Part shown: piece by piece, positions 40,903 to 49,429 of the stretch
Layout: each line of letters begins with the position of its first letter
How positions within the stretch are numbered: the first letter of the stretch is position 1
Assembly: GCF_026107375.2 (NCBI RefSeq)
Contig: NZ_JAPCIA010000001.1
Coordinates: 682,001-746,000, forward strand
From: Sphingomonas sp. BT-65
GTDB taxonomy: Bacteria; Pseudomonadota; Alphaproteobacteria; Sphingomonadales; Sphingomonadaceae
Length of the DNA stretch: 64,000 bases
Direction: 5' to 3'
The notes under the pieces: model-generated
Databases searched by the model: none
Told to the model about the DNA's origin: nothing
What the model saw: only the letters and a program-made list of their open reading frames with translations
Program-made: the position numbers and the translations under genes

Positions 40903-41874
40903 ATGGAAGTCGTCGCGGTCGATATTGGCGGAACGCATGCGCGCTTCGCCATCGCCGAGGTCGAGGGCGGCCGCGTCGTCTCGATCGGCGAACCGGTCAC
41001 CCAGAAGACCGCCGAGCATGGCAGCTTCCAGCTCGCCTGGCAGGCCTCGGCGCGCGAGTTCGGGCGCGACATGCCGCGTGCCGCGGCGATCGCCATCGCC
41101 TCGCCGATCAACGACGAGCTGATCAAGCTCACCAACAACCCGTGGATCATCCGCCCGCCGCTGATCAAGGAACGGCTCGACGTCGACAGCTATTCGCTGA
41201 TCAACGATTTCGGCGCGGTCGGCCATGCCGTCGCCCAGCTCCCCTCGGAGCATTTCCTGCACCTGTCCGGCCCTGACGAACCCTTTGCCGAGAAGGGTTC
41301 GATCACCGTCTGCGGTCCCGGCACCGGGCTCGGTGTCGCGCAGGTCTTCCGCACCGGCACGCTCAGCTACCACGTCATCTCGACCGAGGGCGGGCATATG
41401 GACTTCGCCCCGCTCGACGGAATCGAGGACGCGATCGTCAAGCGCCTGCGCACCACCTACACCCGCGTCTCGGCCGAGCGGATCTGCGCCGGGCCCGGCA
41501 TCGTCCCGATCTACGAGACGCTCGCCCAGCTTGAGGGCAAGCCGGTCAAGAGCCGCAATGACAAGGAGATCTGGAGCCTCGCGCTGGAGGGGCAGGACAG
41601 CCTCGCCGTCGCCGCGCTCGACCGCTTCTGTTTGAGCCTCGGCGCGGTCGCGGGCGATCTCGCGCTCGCGCACGGGCCGACCGGCGTGGTCATCGCCGGT
41701 GGCCTCGGGCTTCGGCTCAAGGACCATCTGCTCGCCTCTGGCTTTGCCCAGCGTTTCGTCGCAAAGGGCCGGTTCCAGGGATTGATGGCCTCGATCCCGG
41801 TCAAGCTCATCACCCACCCCCAGCCCGGCCTCTACGGCGCCGCGGCCGCCTACGCGCAGGAGCATACGCAGTGA
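40903..41874 (+). CDS. glk: Glucokinase
   Basis: This ATP-dependent kinase makes glucose-6-phosphate for the pathway. The 323-residue protein has the phosphate motif VDIGGTHARFAIAEV, the segment LINDFGAVGHAV with the catalytic Asp, and CGPGTGLGVAQVF and STEGGHMDFAPL. It is a Glk-type (not ROK) glucokinase. Its stop codon overlaps the GTG start of eda. Confidence 0.94.
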   Translation: MEVVAVDIGGTHARFAIAEVEGGRVVSIGEPVTQKTAEHGSFQLAWQASAREFGRDMPRAAAIAIASPINDELIKLTNNPWIIRPPLIKERLDVDSYSLINDFGAVGHAVAQLPSEHFLHLSGPDEPFAEKGSITVCGPGTGLGVAQVFRTGTLSYHVISTEGGHMDFAPLDGIEDAIVKRLRTTYTRVSAERICAGPGIVPIYETLAQLEGKPVKSRNDKEIWSLALEGQDSLAVAALDRFCLSLGAVAGDLALAHGPTGVVIAGGLGLRLKDHLLASGFAQRFVAKGRFQGLMASIPVKLITHPQPGLYGAAAAYAQEHTQ

Positions 41875-42479
41875 GCATCGAAACCATCATGCGCACCAGC
41901 GCGGTCATCCCCGTGCTGGTGATCGAGGACGCCGCCACCGCCCGCCCGCTTGCTGAGGCGCTGGTGAAGGGCGGCCTCAAGGTGCTCGAGGTGACGATGC
42001 GCACCGCCGCCGCGCTCGACGCGATCCGCGAGATGAAGAAGGTCGAGGGCGCGATCGTCGGCGCCGGCACGGTGGTCAACACCGAGCAGTTCGCGCAGGT
42101 GATGGATGCGGGCGCCGAGTTCATCGTCTCCCCCGGCCTGACCATGCGGCTCGGCGAAGTGATCGTGCAGAGCGGCGTGCCGTTCCTGCCCGGCGTGACC
42201 AATGCCGGCGATATCATGCGCGGCTATGACCTGGGTCTCCGCCACTTCAAATTCTTCCCCGCCGAGACCAGCGGCGGCCTCAAGGCGCTGAAAGCCCTCG
42301 CCGCGCCCTTCTACGAGGCGAAATTCTGCCCCACCGGCGGCATCAGCCCCGCCACCGCGCCCGACTGGCTCGGCTTTGATCCGGTGTTGTGCGTCGGCGG
42401 CAGCTGGGTCACGCCCAAGGGCGCGAGCTATGACGAGGTCGAGCAGCTCGCCCGCGACGCGGCGGGGCTGGCGCGCTGA
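41871..42479 (+). CDS. eda: 2-dehydro-3-deoxy-6-phosphogluconate aldolase
   Basis: This is the last step of the Entner-Doudoroff route, giving pyruvate and glyceraldehyde-3-phosphate. The 202-residue protein has the Schiff-base lysine in HFKFFPAE, and VGAGTVVN, SPGLT, PGVTNAGD and PTGGI as in the trimeric class I aldolases. The start is the GTG in GTGA, which overlaps the glk stop, so translation is coupled. Confidence 0.95.
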   Translation: MSIETIMRTSAVIPVLVIEDAATARPLAEALVKGGLKVLEVTMRTAAALDAIREMKKVEGAIVGAGTVVNTEQFAQVMDAGAEFIVSPGLTMRLGEVIVQSGVPFLPGVTNAGDIMRGYDLGLRHFKFFPAETSGGLKALKALAAPFYEAKFCPTGGISPATAPDWLGFDPVLCVGGSWVTPKGASYDEVEQLARDAAGLAR

Positions 42480-42488
42480 CGGTTCGTC

Positions 42489-42896
42489 TCAGTTCAACGC
42501 GTCGTCATGGGCGCGCTGCGCTGCGGCCACGTCCGGCATATGGGTTTCGGCCCAATCGATCATCGATTGCAACGATCCGATCAGCCCGTAGCCGAGCGGC
42601 GTGATCGCATAGGTGACGGTCACCGGCACGGTCGCCACCACCGTCCGGCTAACCAGCCCGTCGCGCTCTAGCGACCGCAGCGTCTGGCTCAGCATCTTCT
42701 GCGAAACGCCTTCGACCCGCCGCTTGAGCGCGTTGAAGCGCATCTCCTCCTGCCCGAGCAGCAGCAGGATCAGCACGCTCCATTTGTCCGCGATCCGGTC
42801 GAGCAGCTTCCGCGTCGGACAATCGGCGGCATAGACATCGCCGCGCACGCCGGTTTCCCCAGGGTGACCAGCTATCCTCGAAGTGCCTTCTTGCAT
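42489..42896 (-). CDS. HxlR-family transcriptional regulator
   Basis: The 135-residue winged-helix protein has Cys26 in the segment DCPTRKLLDRIADKWSVLIL, typical of HxlR/YodB regulators, where this cysteine can sense quinones or electrophiles. The recognition part is VEGVSQKMLSQTLRSLERDGLV. It is divergent from an NAD(P)-binding oxidoreductase gene with a 57-base gap, the usual layout in which the regulator represses its neighbour. Confidence 0.88.
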   Translation of the reverse strand: MQEGTSRIAGHPGETGVRGDVYAADCPTRKLLDRIADKWSVLILLLLGQEEMRFNALKRRVEGVSQKMLSQTLRSLERDGLVSRTVVATVPVTVTYAITPLGYGLIGSLQSMIDWAETHMPDVAAAQRAHDDALN

Positions 42897-42953
42897 GATT
42901 AGTATCTATACCCGACTTGGTATCCATTGGAAACCTAAACAAGGGAATCGAGC

Positions 42954-43562
42954 ATGAAGGTGGCAGTTGTCGGCGCGAGCGGACGCGCGGGATCGGAGAT
43001 CACGAAGGAGCTTGCGGCTCGCGGCCATACGGTTGTCGCGATCGCGCGCAAGCCGCAGGCCATCCCGCAGGTGCCGGGCGTCACGCCGCGCGCGGGCGAC
43101 GCCGCCGCGCCGGAAGCTCTCGCTGATCTCATCCGCGGCAGCGACGCCCTCATCAGCGCGCTGCACTTCGACGTCTCCGCCGAAACCTTGCTGTCGGCGC
43201 TGAAGCTGGCCGGGGTTCCGCGCCTGCTCGTTACCGGCGGCGCGGCGGGCCTTGAAGTCGCGCCCGGAGTCCGCGTGATCGACGACCCGGCGTTCCCGGA
43301 GGAATGGAAGGGCGCGGCGCTGGGCGGTATCGCCTTCCTCGAAGCGCTGCGCAGCGAGACGGAGATCGACTGGACCTATTTCTCGCCCGCCGCGCTGCTG
43401 TTCGAAGGCCACCGCCTCGGCACTTATCGCGGCGGCACCGACCAACTCGTCACCGATGCGAATGGCGAGAGCAAGATCAGCTTCGCAGATTATGCGATCG
43501 CGATGGTCGACGAGCTGGAACAGCGCCGCCACAGCCACGCGCGCTTCACCGCCGCCTATTGA
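42954..43562 (+). CDS. NAD(P)-binding Rossmann protein (NmrA / YwnB-like)
   Basis: The 202-residue protein begins MKVAVVGASGRAGSEITKEL, a GxxGxxG dinucleotide motif. It continues with an atypical short-chain dehydrogenase fold (LLVTGGAAGLEVAPG, DWTYFSPAALL, ISFADYAIAMVDELE). Proteins of this type include flavin and quinone reductases and unknown redox sensors. It is divergent from the HxlR gene and is probably its target. Confidence 0.87.
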   Translation: MKVAVVGASGRAGSEITKELAARGHTVVAIARKPQAIPQVPGVTPRAGDAAAPEALADLIRGSDALISALHFDVSAETLLSALKLAGVPRLLVTGGAAGLEVAPGVRVIDDPAFPEEWKGAALGGIAFLEALRSETEIDWTYFSPAALLFEGHRLGTYRGGTDQLVTDANGESKISFADYAIAMVDELEQRRHSHARFTAAY

Positions 43563-43605
43563 CCCCGCCCAGGCGCGGCGCGCTCGGCGGCGAGCCGCGC
43601 GCTCA

Positions 43606-45357
43606 TCACTTGTCTGCGAATGCGAGGCTATCGATCTCGCAATCGGTGCAGGAATCTGCCTTCAGCACCAGCCGGTTCCGGCCCTGCATCAGCTCGACAC
43701 CGGCGAACCGGACCGTCGTCCACGCGCTCCCGGCGGGGATGGCGATCGATACCGGTGCCCGTCCGTTCACCGCGAGTGAGAGCGTGCCGCCCGCGCCCCC
43801 TCGCGCACGGACGCTCAGGCTCCGCACGCCCGCCTGCTCGGCATCGACGGTATATTGCAGCCATTCGCCCGCCTGCACGCTAGTCACGTAGGGTGCGCCC
43901 TTGGCATCGACGGCGATATCGACGCCGTCGTTGCGGTAGGTCGTGCCCGAATTCCACGTCACTCGCTCGGCCCCGGTCGCGACATGGTAATTGGCGTCCT
44001 CGCGGTCCCAATAGGCATAGCCAGCCCGGCCAAGGTCGAAGTCCACCGCCGCGATCCTTCCGCCCGCCCGGCCAATCCGGTTCGCCTTGAACGCCAGCGT
44101 CGCATTGGTGTGCGGCTGGCGGAACATCGCGTCGATCACATCGGGATGCTGCAGGTTGTTCGCATAGCGCACGTCATGCGTCGCCAGCCGCATCAACGCC
44201 GCCTCCGCCGCCGCCCCGCTCGGTTTCGGCCCCTTGCCCAGCCAGTACGCAACCAGCGCATGCCACCCGGGATTGGCGTTCACCTGCAGCGGGTTGTTGT
44301 AGCGGATCTTCTTGAGCGGCCACCACGCCCAGCCGATCCCCTCGCCCTCGACCAGCGCGATCGCATCGCGGAACCAGGTGTTCGAATTCTCGCCCGTCTC
44401 CCCCAGCCACAGCGGCAGATCCAGCTTGTCGCGCAGCGCCAGATGCCCTTCGATCGACACGCGATCGTTGCGGTTCCAGTATTTGTGGAAGCTCAGCGCG
44501 GAGTTCGCATCGAGCGGCGCGTCGAGGCCGCCATAATTGTTGCCCCAGCAATTGCCCTCGATGATGATCATGTGGTTGCGGTCGACCGAGCGGATCGCCG
44601 CGATCACCTCGCGATAAAAGTCCCACAGCTGCACATTCGCCTTCGACGTGCAGCCATGCCCCTGTTTCGGCCCGTCGAAATCCCAATTGGGCTCGTTGAG
44701 CACGTCATAGGCGGCGATCCCCGGCTCGTTCGCATAGCGCTCGGCGAGCTTCTTCCACAGCGCCACCGTCTTGCGCCGGTTCTCCGCGCTCTCCCATAGC
44801 GAGGGCTTGGCGGGGTCGCGGTCGCTGATCGGCAGGTCGTTGCCCTGTCCGCCCGGCGCCGCGTGCAGATCGAGGATCAGGTGCATGTTGTTGGCACGCG
44901 TCCATTCGAGCAGCCGGTCGACCCGCGCGAAGCCGTCCTCGATCCACGTGTCCCGCCCCGCCACCGGCTCGCGTTCGATCGGCAGCGTGAACAGGTTGTA
45001 GTGCATCGGCAGCCGCACCGAGTTGAACCCCCAGCGCGCCATCGCGTCGATATCCGCCTTGGTCGTGAAATTATCGAGCCAGGCGCGATAGAAGGCCGCG
45101 GCCTTCTCTTCGCCGACCAGCTCGGTGATCCTGCGCCGGATCACATGCTGCTGACCTTTCTCGAGCCCGCCGAGCTCGAGCATATAGCCCTCCTGCAGCA
45201 TCCAGCCGCCCAGCCCCATGCCGCGCAACAGCAGCGGCCGCCCCTCGGCATCGACGATCTGCTTGCCCTCGCGATGGACGAACCCCTGGGCGGCCGCAGG
45301 CGCAGCTCCGCCGAGCATCGACGCCGCCAGCGCCGCCATCATCCAACGCGTCCACGC
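43606..45357 (-). CDS. Secreted glycoside hydrolase family 5 enzyme with C-terminal CBM6-like domain
   Basis: The 583-residue protein starts at a GTG with GGAGGGG seven bases upstream, giving a signal peptide (WMMAALAASMLGGAAPAAAQG). The GH5 barrel has the acid/base Glu in DVLNEPNWDF and the nucleophile Glu in WLGETGENSNTWF. HKYWNRND and WAWWPLKK also fit cellulase or beta-1,3/1,6-glucanase subfamilies. The last about 120 residues (from GRAGGRIAAVDFDLG) form a beta-sandwich like CBM6, ending near LVLKADSCTDCEIDSLAF. The substrate is not resolved. A LacI-like palindrome lies upstream. Confidence 0.9.
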   Translation of the reverse strand, partial: AWTRWMMAALAASMLGGAAPAAAQGFVHREGKQIVDAEGRPLLLRGMGLGGWMLQEGYMLELGGLEKGQQHVIRRRITELVGEEKAAAFYRAWLDNFTTKADIDAMARWGFNSVRLPMHYNLFTLPIEREPVAGRDTWIEDGFARVDRLLEWTRANNMHLILDLHAAPGGQGNDLPISDRDPAKPSLWESAENRRKTVALWKKLAERYANEPGIAAYDVLNEPNWDFDGPKQGHGCTSKANVQLWDFYREVIAAIRSVDRNHMIIIEGNCWGNNYGGLDAPLDANSALSFHKYWNRNDRVSIEGHLALRDKLDLPLWLGETGENSNTWFRDAIALVEGEGIGWAWWPLKKIRYNNPLQVNANPGWHALVAYWLGKGPKPSGAAAEAALMRLATHDVRYANNLQHPDVIDAMFRQPHTNATLAFKANRIGRAGGRIAAVDFDLGRAGYAYWDREDANYHVATGAERVTWNSGTTYRNDGVDIAVDAKGAPYVTSVQAGEWLQYTVDAEQAGVRSLSVRARGGAGGTLSLAVNGRAPVSIAIPAGSAWTTVRFAGVELMQGRNRLVLKADSCTDCEIDSLAFADK

Positions 45358-45390
45358 CACCGGCCGTCCCCTCCAACGATTCTGTGTCGT

Positions 45391-45406
45391 TGGGAACGTT
45401 ATCAAT
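45391..45406 (-). promoter_or_regulatory. Possible LacI-family operator upstream of the GH5 gene
   Basis: On the gene strand the site reads ATTGATAACGTTCCCA, centred on the palindromic AACGTT. A CG-centred palindrome of about 16 bases before a glycosidase gene fits LacI-type sugar regulators. No regulator gene is nearby. Confidence 0.35.
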
Positions 45407-45449
45407 CCCGGAAAACCGCGTAAACGGCTTAGTCGGTCAGCGCCTCAGG

Positions 45450-46421
45450 TCACATCTCGCCGCGCGCGCGGCGCAGCGCATACCATTTCTGGACGTTGGC
45501 GTTGTGCTGCTCGAGCGTGTCGGCGAACACATGCCCGCCGCTCCCGTCCGCGACGAAGTAGAGCGCGTTGGTCTCCGCCGGGTTGAGCACCGCGTCGATG
45601 CTCGCGCGGCCCGGATTGGCGATCGGCCCCACCGGCAGCCCGGCGCTGGCATAGGTGTTGTAGCCGTTCCTGTCCTGCAGCTCCGAGCGCAGGATGCGCC
45701 GCCCCAGCGGCTTGCCCCTGGTCACCGGGTAGATCACCGTCGGATCGGCCTGCAGCGGCATGCCGCGCTTCAAGCGGTTGGAATAGACTCCCGCAACCAT
45801 CCGCCGCTCCTCGGGCTTGCCCGTCTCCTTCTCGACGATCGAGGCGAGGATGATCGCCTGTTCGGGCGTGCTCACCGCGATCCCCGGCTTCCGCTTGGCC
45901 CAGGCCTGGGCGAGATATTTGCGCATCGCCGCCTGCATCCGGTCGAGCACCGCCTGCCGGCTGTCGCCGCGGTTATAGGCATAGCTGTCGGGCAGCACGC
46001 TGCCCTCGGCGGGCGCCGCCACCTTGCCCCCCATCTGCGGCGCCGCGTTCAGCCGCTCCTGCACCAGGATCGAGGGCATCCCCTCGGGCACCATCACGAA
46101 GCGCTGGAGCGTCTTGCCGCCCTGCAGCATCTTGAGGATGTCTGCCTGGCTGAGGCGAGCCGGCACGCGATACTCGCCCGCCTGGATCGGCTCGCCGCCG
46201 CCGAAGATGCGCGCCATCCACAGGAAGGTGCCGGCGTCCTCGATCGCGCCTGCCTTCTCCAGCGCCTCCGCCGCAGCGGTCATCGTCGCGCCAGCGGGCA
46301 CCTCGACCGTCACATTGGCCTTGGCCGGCCCCGGCCCGCCCCATTGGTTCGCCGCCCAGAAGGCCGCGCCCACCACGAGGAGGACGGCGATGACACCCAG
46401 GCACCCAAGCTTGCGCAGCAT
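45450..46421 (-). CDS. mltG: Endolytic murein transglycosylase MltG
   Basis: This inner-membrane lytic transglycosylase cuts nascent peptidoglycan strands. The 323-residue protein has an N-terminal membrane helix (LGVIAVLLVVGAAFWAANQW), then the YceG domain with the catalytic Glu in LASIVEKETGKPEERRMVAG. EGSVLPDSYAY and QADPTVIY are also conserved. It lies 24 bases downstream of fabF, the usual placement in alphaproteobacteria. Confidence 0.94.
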   Translation of the reverse strand: MLRKLGCLGVIAVLLVVGAAFWAANQWGGPGPAKANVTVEVPAGATMTAAAEALEKAGAIEDAGTFLWMARIFGGGEPIQAGEYRVPARLSQADILKMLQGGKTLQRFVMVPEGMPSILVQERLNAAPQMGGKVAAPAEGSVLPDSYAYNRGDSRQAVLDRMQAAMRKYLAQAWAKRKPGIAVSTPEQAIILASIVEKETGKPEERRMVAGVYSNRLKRGMPLQADPTVIYPVTRGKPLGRRILRSELQDRNGYNTYASAGLPVGPIANPGRASIDAVLNPAETNALYFVADGSGGHVFADTLEQHNANVQKWYALRRARGEM

Positions 46422-46445
46422 CGCCGTGTTTCTCCTATGGAGAGA

Positions 46446-47705
46446 TCAGACCGCTTTCATCACCAGCGACGCGTTGGTCCCGCCGAAGCCGAACGAGTTG
46501 TTCAGCACCGCCTTGACCTTACGCTCCTTGGCGGTGTGCGGCACCAGGTCCACGCCCGCGCAATTCTCGCTCGGATTGTCGAGGTTGAGCGTGGGCGGCA
46601 CCACTTGGTCGCGCAGCGCGAGGATGCAGAAAATGCTCTCCACCGCGCCCGCGCCGCCCAGCAGGTGCCCGATCGCCGACTTGGTCGAGCTCATCGACAG
46701 GTCGCCGATCGCATTGCCGAACAGTTTCCGGACTGCGCCCAGCTCCAGCTCGTCGCCGAGCGGGGTCGAGGTGCCGTGCGCGTTGATATAGTCGATGTCG
46801 GAGAGGCTCAGCCCCGACTTCCGCATCGCCATTTCCATCGAGCGGAACGCGCCCGAGCCCTCGGGATGCGGCGCGGTCACGTGATAGGCGTCGCCCGACA
46901 GGCCATAGCCCACCACCTCGGCATAGATCTTCGCGCCGCGTGCCTTGGCCCGCTCATATTCCTCGAGCACCACCACGCCCGCGCCCTCGCCCATCACGAA
47001 GCCGTCGCGGCCCTCGTCCCACGGGCGGCTCGCCCGCCACGGCTCGTCGCGAAAGCCGGTCGACAGCGCGCGCGCCTGGCCGAAGCCGGCGATTCCGATC
47101 GGGCAGATCGCGCCCTCGGCGCCGCCCGCGAGCATCACATCGGCATCGTCCATCGCGATCATCCGCGCCGCGTCGCCGATCGCATGCGCGCCGGTCGAGC
47201 AGGCGGTGACCACCGCATGGTTCGGCCCCATCAGCCCGTATTTGATCTGCACCTGGCCGGTGATCAGGTTGATCAGCCGCCCATGGACGAAGTGCGGCGA
47301 GACGCGCTTCGGCCCCTTCTCGGCCAGCACCAGCGATTCGCTCTCGATCCCCGGCAGACCGCCGATGCCCGAACCGATCGAGCAGCCGGCGCGCAGCCGC
47401 TCGGCCTCGCTCATTTCGGTCAGGCCCGCATCCTCCAGCGCCTGGCCGGCGGCGTCGATGCCATAGACAATGAACGGATCGACCTGGCGCTGGACCTTGT
47501 GGTCGACGCGCTTGCCCGGATCGAAGCCGTATTCATGGTCCGCCGGCTTCACCTCGCACGCATAGTTGCTGTGGAAGTCGGTGGCGTCGAACCGGGTGAT
47601 CGTCCCCGCGCCCGATTTGGCCGCGATGATGTTCTTCCAGGCGGTCTCGACATCGGCACCCAGCGGGGTCACGAGGCCAAGGCCAGTCACGACGACGCGG
47701 CGCAT
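46446..47705 (-). CDS. fabF: Beta-ketoacyl-ACP synthase II
   Basis: This is the elongation condensing enzyme of fatty acid synthesis. The catalytic Cys lies in TACSTGAHAIGDAARM, and the two histidines in NAHGTSTPLGD and KSAIGHLLGGAGAVE. The C-terminal NNSFGFGGTNASLV is typical. The 419-residue length is normal. A terminator lies between it and acpP, so it may have its own promoter in the 165-base gap or rely on read-through. Confidence 0.96.
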   Translation of the reverse strand: MRRVVVTGLGLVTPLGADVETAWKNIIAAKSGAGTITRFDATDFHSNYACEVKPADHEYGFDPGKRVDHKVQRQVDPFIVYGIDAAGQALEDAGLTEMSEAERLRAGCSIGSGIGGLPGIESESLVLAEKGPKRVSPHFVHGRLINLITGQVQIKYGLMGPNHAVVTACSTGAHAIGDAARMIAMDDADVMLAGGAEGAICPIGIAGFGQARALSTGFRDEPWRASRPWDEGRDGFVMGEGAGVVVLEEYERAKARGAKIYAEVVGYGLSGDAYHVTAPHPEGSGAFRSMEMAMRKSGLSLSDIDYINAHGTSTPLGDELELGAVRKLFGNAIGDLSMSSTKSAIGHLLGGAGAVESIFCILALRDQVVPPTLNLDNPSENCAGVDLVPHTAKERKVKAVLNNSFGFGGTNASLVMKAV

Positions 47706-47793
47706 AATCTGTCTCCGTTAGGGCATCGTGCTGAAAGCTGGGTAGCGGTTTTCAGCGACAACGATGCGGCATCCAATAGTCTCAAAACCGAAA

Positions 47794-47826
47794 CGGCTCC
47801 CCGCCCCTTTCCGGGACCGGGAGCCG
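47794..47826 (-). terminator. Terminator between acpP and fabF
   Basis: An 8-base-pair stem CGGCTCCC / GGGAGCCG with a GC-rich loop, followed on the minus strand by TTTCGGTTTT. It should end most acpP transcripts before fabF. Confidence 0.75.
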
Positions 47827-47870
47827 TTCGTCAATTCCTGCCCGCAAGGGCGGCCATGCGGTTTGCCCGC

Positions 47871-48107
47871 TTAGCCCTGATTCTCGTCGATATAGGTGAT
47901 CGCGTCCTTGACGGTCGTGATCTTCTCGGCGGCATCATCGGGGATCTCGACGCCGAATTCCTCTTCGAACGCCATCACCAGCTCGACGATGTCGAGGCTG
48001 TCCGCGCCCAGGTCGTCGATGAAGCTCGCGTCCTCGGTCACCTTCTCGGCCTCGACGCCGAGGTGCTCGACGACGATCTTCTTCACGCGATCGGCGGTCT
48101 CGCTCAT
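47871..48107 (-). CDS. acpP: Acyl carrier protein
   Basis: The 78-residue acidic protein [20 protein letters not shown]... carries the phosphopantetheine site Ser37 in [14 protein letters not shown]. The start at 48107 is preceded by AAGGAACAGGG; the frame extends to 48158 but the extra residues are untypical. It stands between fabG and fabF, as in most proteobacteria. Confidence 0.97.
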   Translation of the reverse strand: MSETADRVKKIVVEHLGVEAEKVTEDASFIDDLGADSLDIVELVMAFEEEFGVEIPDDAAEKITTVKDAITYIDENQG

Positions 48108-48209
48108 ACCCTGTTCCTTCTTAAATTGGGCCGTTGGATTGCTGTTTCCTGAACGCACGTAGAACGCCGCCCGGCCCCGCGCAAGGGGGCGCGAGCGGTT
48201 CGCAGCGCG

Positions 48210-48947
48210 TCAGATCATCGCCATGCCGCCATTCACGTGCAGCGTCTGGCCGGTGACGTAACCGGCTTCCTTGCTCGCCAGATACACCACCGCCGCGCCG
48301 ATATCCTCACCGGTGCCGAGGTCGCCCGCAGGGATGCGGCCGAGCAGCGCGGCCTTCTGCGCCTCCGGCAGCACATCGGTCATCGCCGAGCGGATGAAGC
48401 CGGGTGCGACGCAGTTGACGGTGATGTTGCGGCTGGCCAGCTCCTGCGCCAGCGCCTTGGACATGCCGACCAGCCCCGCCTTCGACGCGGCATAATTGGC
48501 CTGCCCCGGATTGCCGGTCGCGCCGACCACCGAGGTGATCGAAACGATACGGCCATAGCGCGCCTTCATCATCGGCTTGGCGGCGGCGCGCATCAGGCGG
48601 AACGCAGCCTCCAGATTCACCCGGATCACCGTATCCCACTCCTCGTCCTTCATCCGCATCGCGAGGTTGTCGCGGGTGACGCCGGCATTGTTGACGAGGA
48701 TGTCGAGCTTGCCCAGCGCCTCCACCGCCGAGGGCACCAGCGCGTCAACCGCCGCGCCGTCCGACAGGTCGCACTGGAGCGCGACATGATCCCCGCCGAG
48801 CTCCGCGCGAAACGCCTCCAGCTTCCCGGCATTGGACCCGGACACCGCCAGCCGCGCCCCCTGGCTGGCAAGCGCCCTGGCGATCGCCGACCCGATCCCT
48901 CCCGAAGCGCCGGTCACCAGCGCGGTCATGCCTGTAAGGTCGAACAT
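48210..48947 (-). CDS. fabG: 3-oxoacyl-ACP reductase
   Basis: This is the NADPH-dependent reductase of fatty acid synthesis. The Rossmann motif is TGASGGIGSAIA, and the catalytic Tyr-x3-Lys lies in YAASKAG, with Ser in SITSVVG. The second of two adjacent ATG codons (48947) gives the usual MFDLTGMTALVTG start and 245 residues; the first (48950) adds one Met. AAGGA precedes both. The 5' leader now contains the end of the GxxExxY element, whose reading frame stops across the fabG start. Confidence 0.95.
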   Translation of the reverse strand: MFDLTGMTALVTGASGGIGSAIARALASQGARLAVSGSNAGKLEAFRAELGGDHVALQCDLSDGAAVDALVPSAVEALGKLDILVNNAGVTRDNLAMRMKDEEWDTVIRVNLEAAFRLMRAAAKPMMKARYGRIVSITSVVGATGNPGQANYAASKAGLVGMSKALAQELASRNITVNCVAPGFIRSAMTDVLPEAQKAALLGRIPAGDLGTGEDIGAAVVYLASKEAGYVTGQTLHVNGGMAMI

Positions 48948-49381
48948 CATGTCATTCCTTGATTTTGGTTCACGCGAAGGCGCGAAGGCGCAAAGGGCTT
49001 GTAGTCGTTGACGACCCGCTTCAGCCCTTCCTTGAGCGTTTCGCCGCCAAAGTTGATGAGCAGCCCAAGGGGCTGCTTGGTTAGTCGTAGATACGTCAGC
49101 AGTTGCTTCGAGTGAGCGCCGGTCAGGCGCTCCTCTATCGATTTGATCTCGATGAGGAGGCGTCCATCAATCAACAAATCGATCCGAAACGCATTCTCGA
49201 ACCGTAAACCGTCGAACTCGATATCGACCGGTTGCTGCCGTAGCGCGACATAACCCATCTGGGTCAATCTACCTGCAAGTAGCACCTCGTAAACGCTCTC
49301 AAGTAGTCCCGGACCCAGTTCACGGTGCAGTTTCAGCGCAACGTCGATGACGTCGGATGCGATCGCCTCCAGGTCTGACAT
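48947..49381 (-). CDS. GxxExxY protein
   Basis: The 144-residue protein shows the family hallmark GPGLLESVYEVLL (G-x-x-E-x-x-Y), then QQPVDIEFDGL, FRIDLLIDGRLLIEIKSIE and LGLLINFG. The IDLLI...LIEIKS core resembles a PD-(D/E)xK nuclease fold. The function is unknown. Its last residues, PSRLRVNQ, are encoded by the right-hand inverted repeat of the element and the stop lies outside it, in the fabG leader. No other accessory gene accompanies it. Confidence 0.85.
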   Translation of the reverse strand: MSDLEAIASDVIDVALKLHRELGPGLLESVYEVLLAGRLTQMGYVALRQQPVDIEFDGLRFENAFRIDLLIDGRLLIEIKSIEERLTGAHSKQLLTYLRLTKQPLGLLINFGGETLKEGLKRVVNDYKPFAPSRLRVNQNQGMT

Positions 49382-49412
49382 CTTCGCGCCTCCGCGCCTT
49401 CGCGTGAACCAA
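48965..49412. mobile_element. Element with 27-base terminal inverted repeats carrying the GxxExxY gene
   Basis: The left end TTGGTTCACGCGAAGGCGCG... (48965-48991) and right end (49386-49412, ending TTCGCGTGAACCAA) are reverse complements at 26 of 27 positions. The 448-base element contains only the GxxExxY gene and no transposase. A target-site duplication was not clear. It may be mobilised in trans or be a long-resident domesticated insertion between fabD and fabG. Confidence 0.6.
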
Positions 49413-49429
49413 TCCTTCTTCTTACCGCT

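Noticed and set aside
45384..48152. A 922-codon open frame on the plus strand opposite mltG and fabF
   Set aside because: It is antisense to well-conserved genes; high GC removes stop codons in shadow frames. Its product has no domain.
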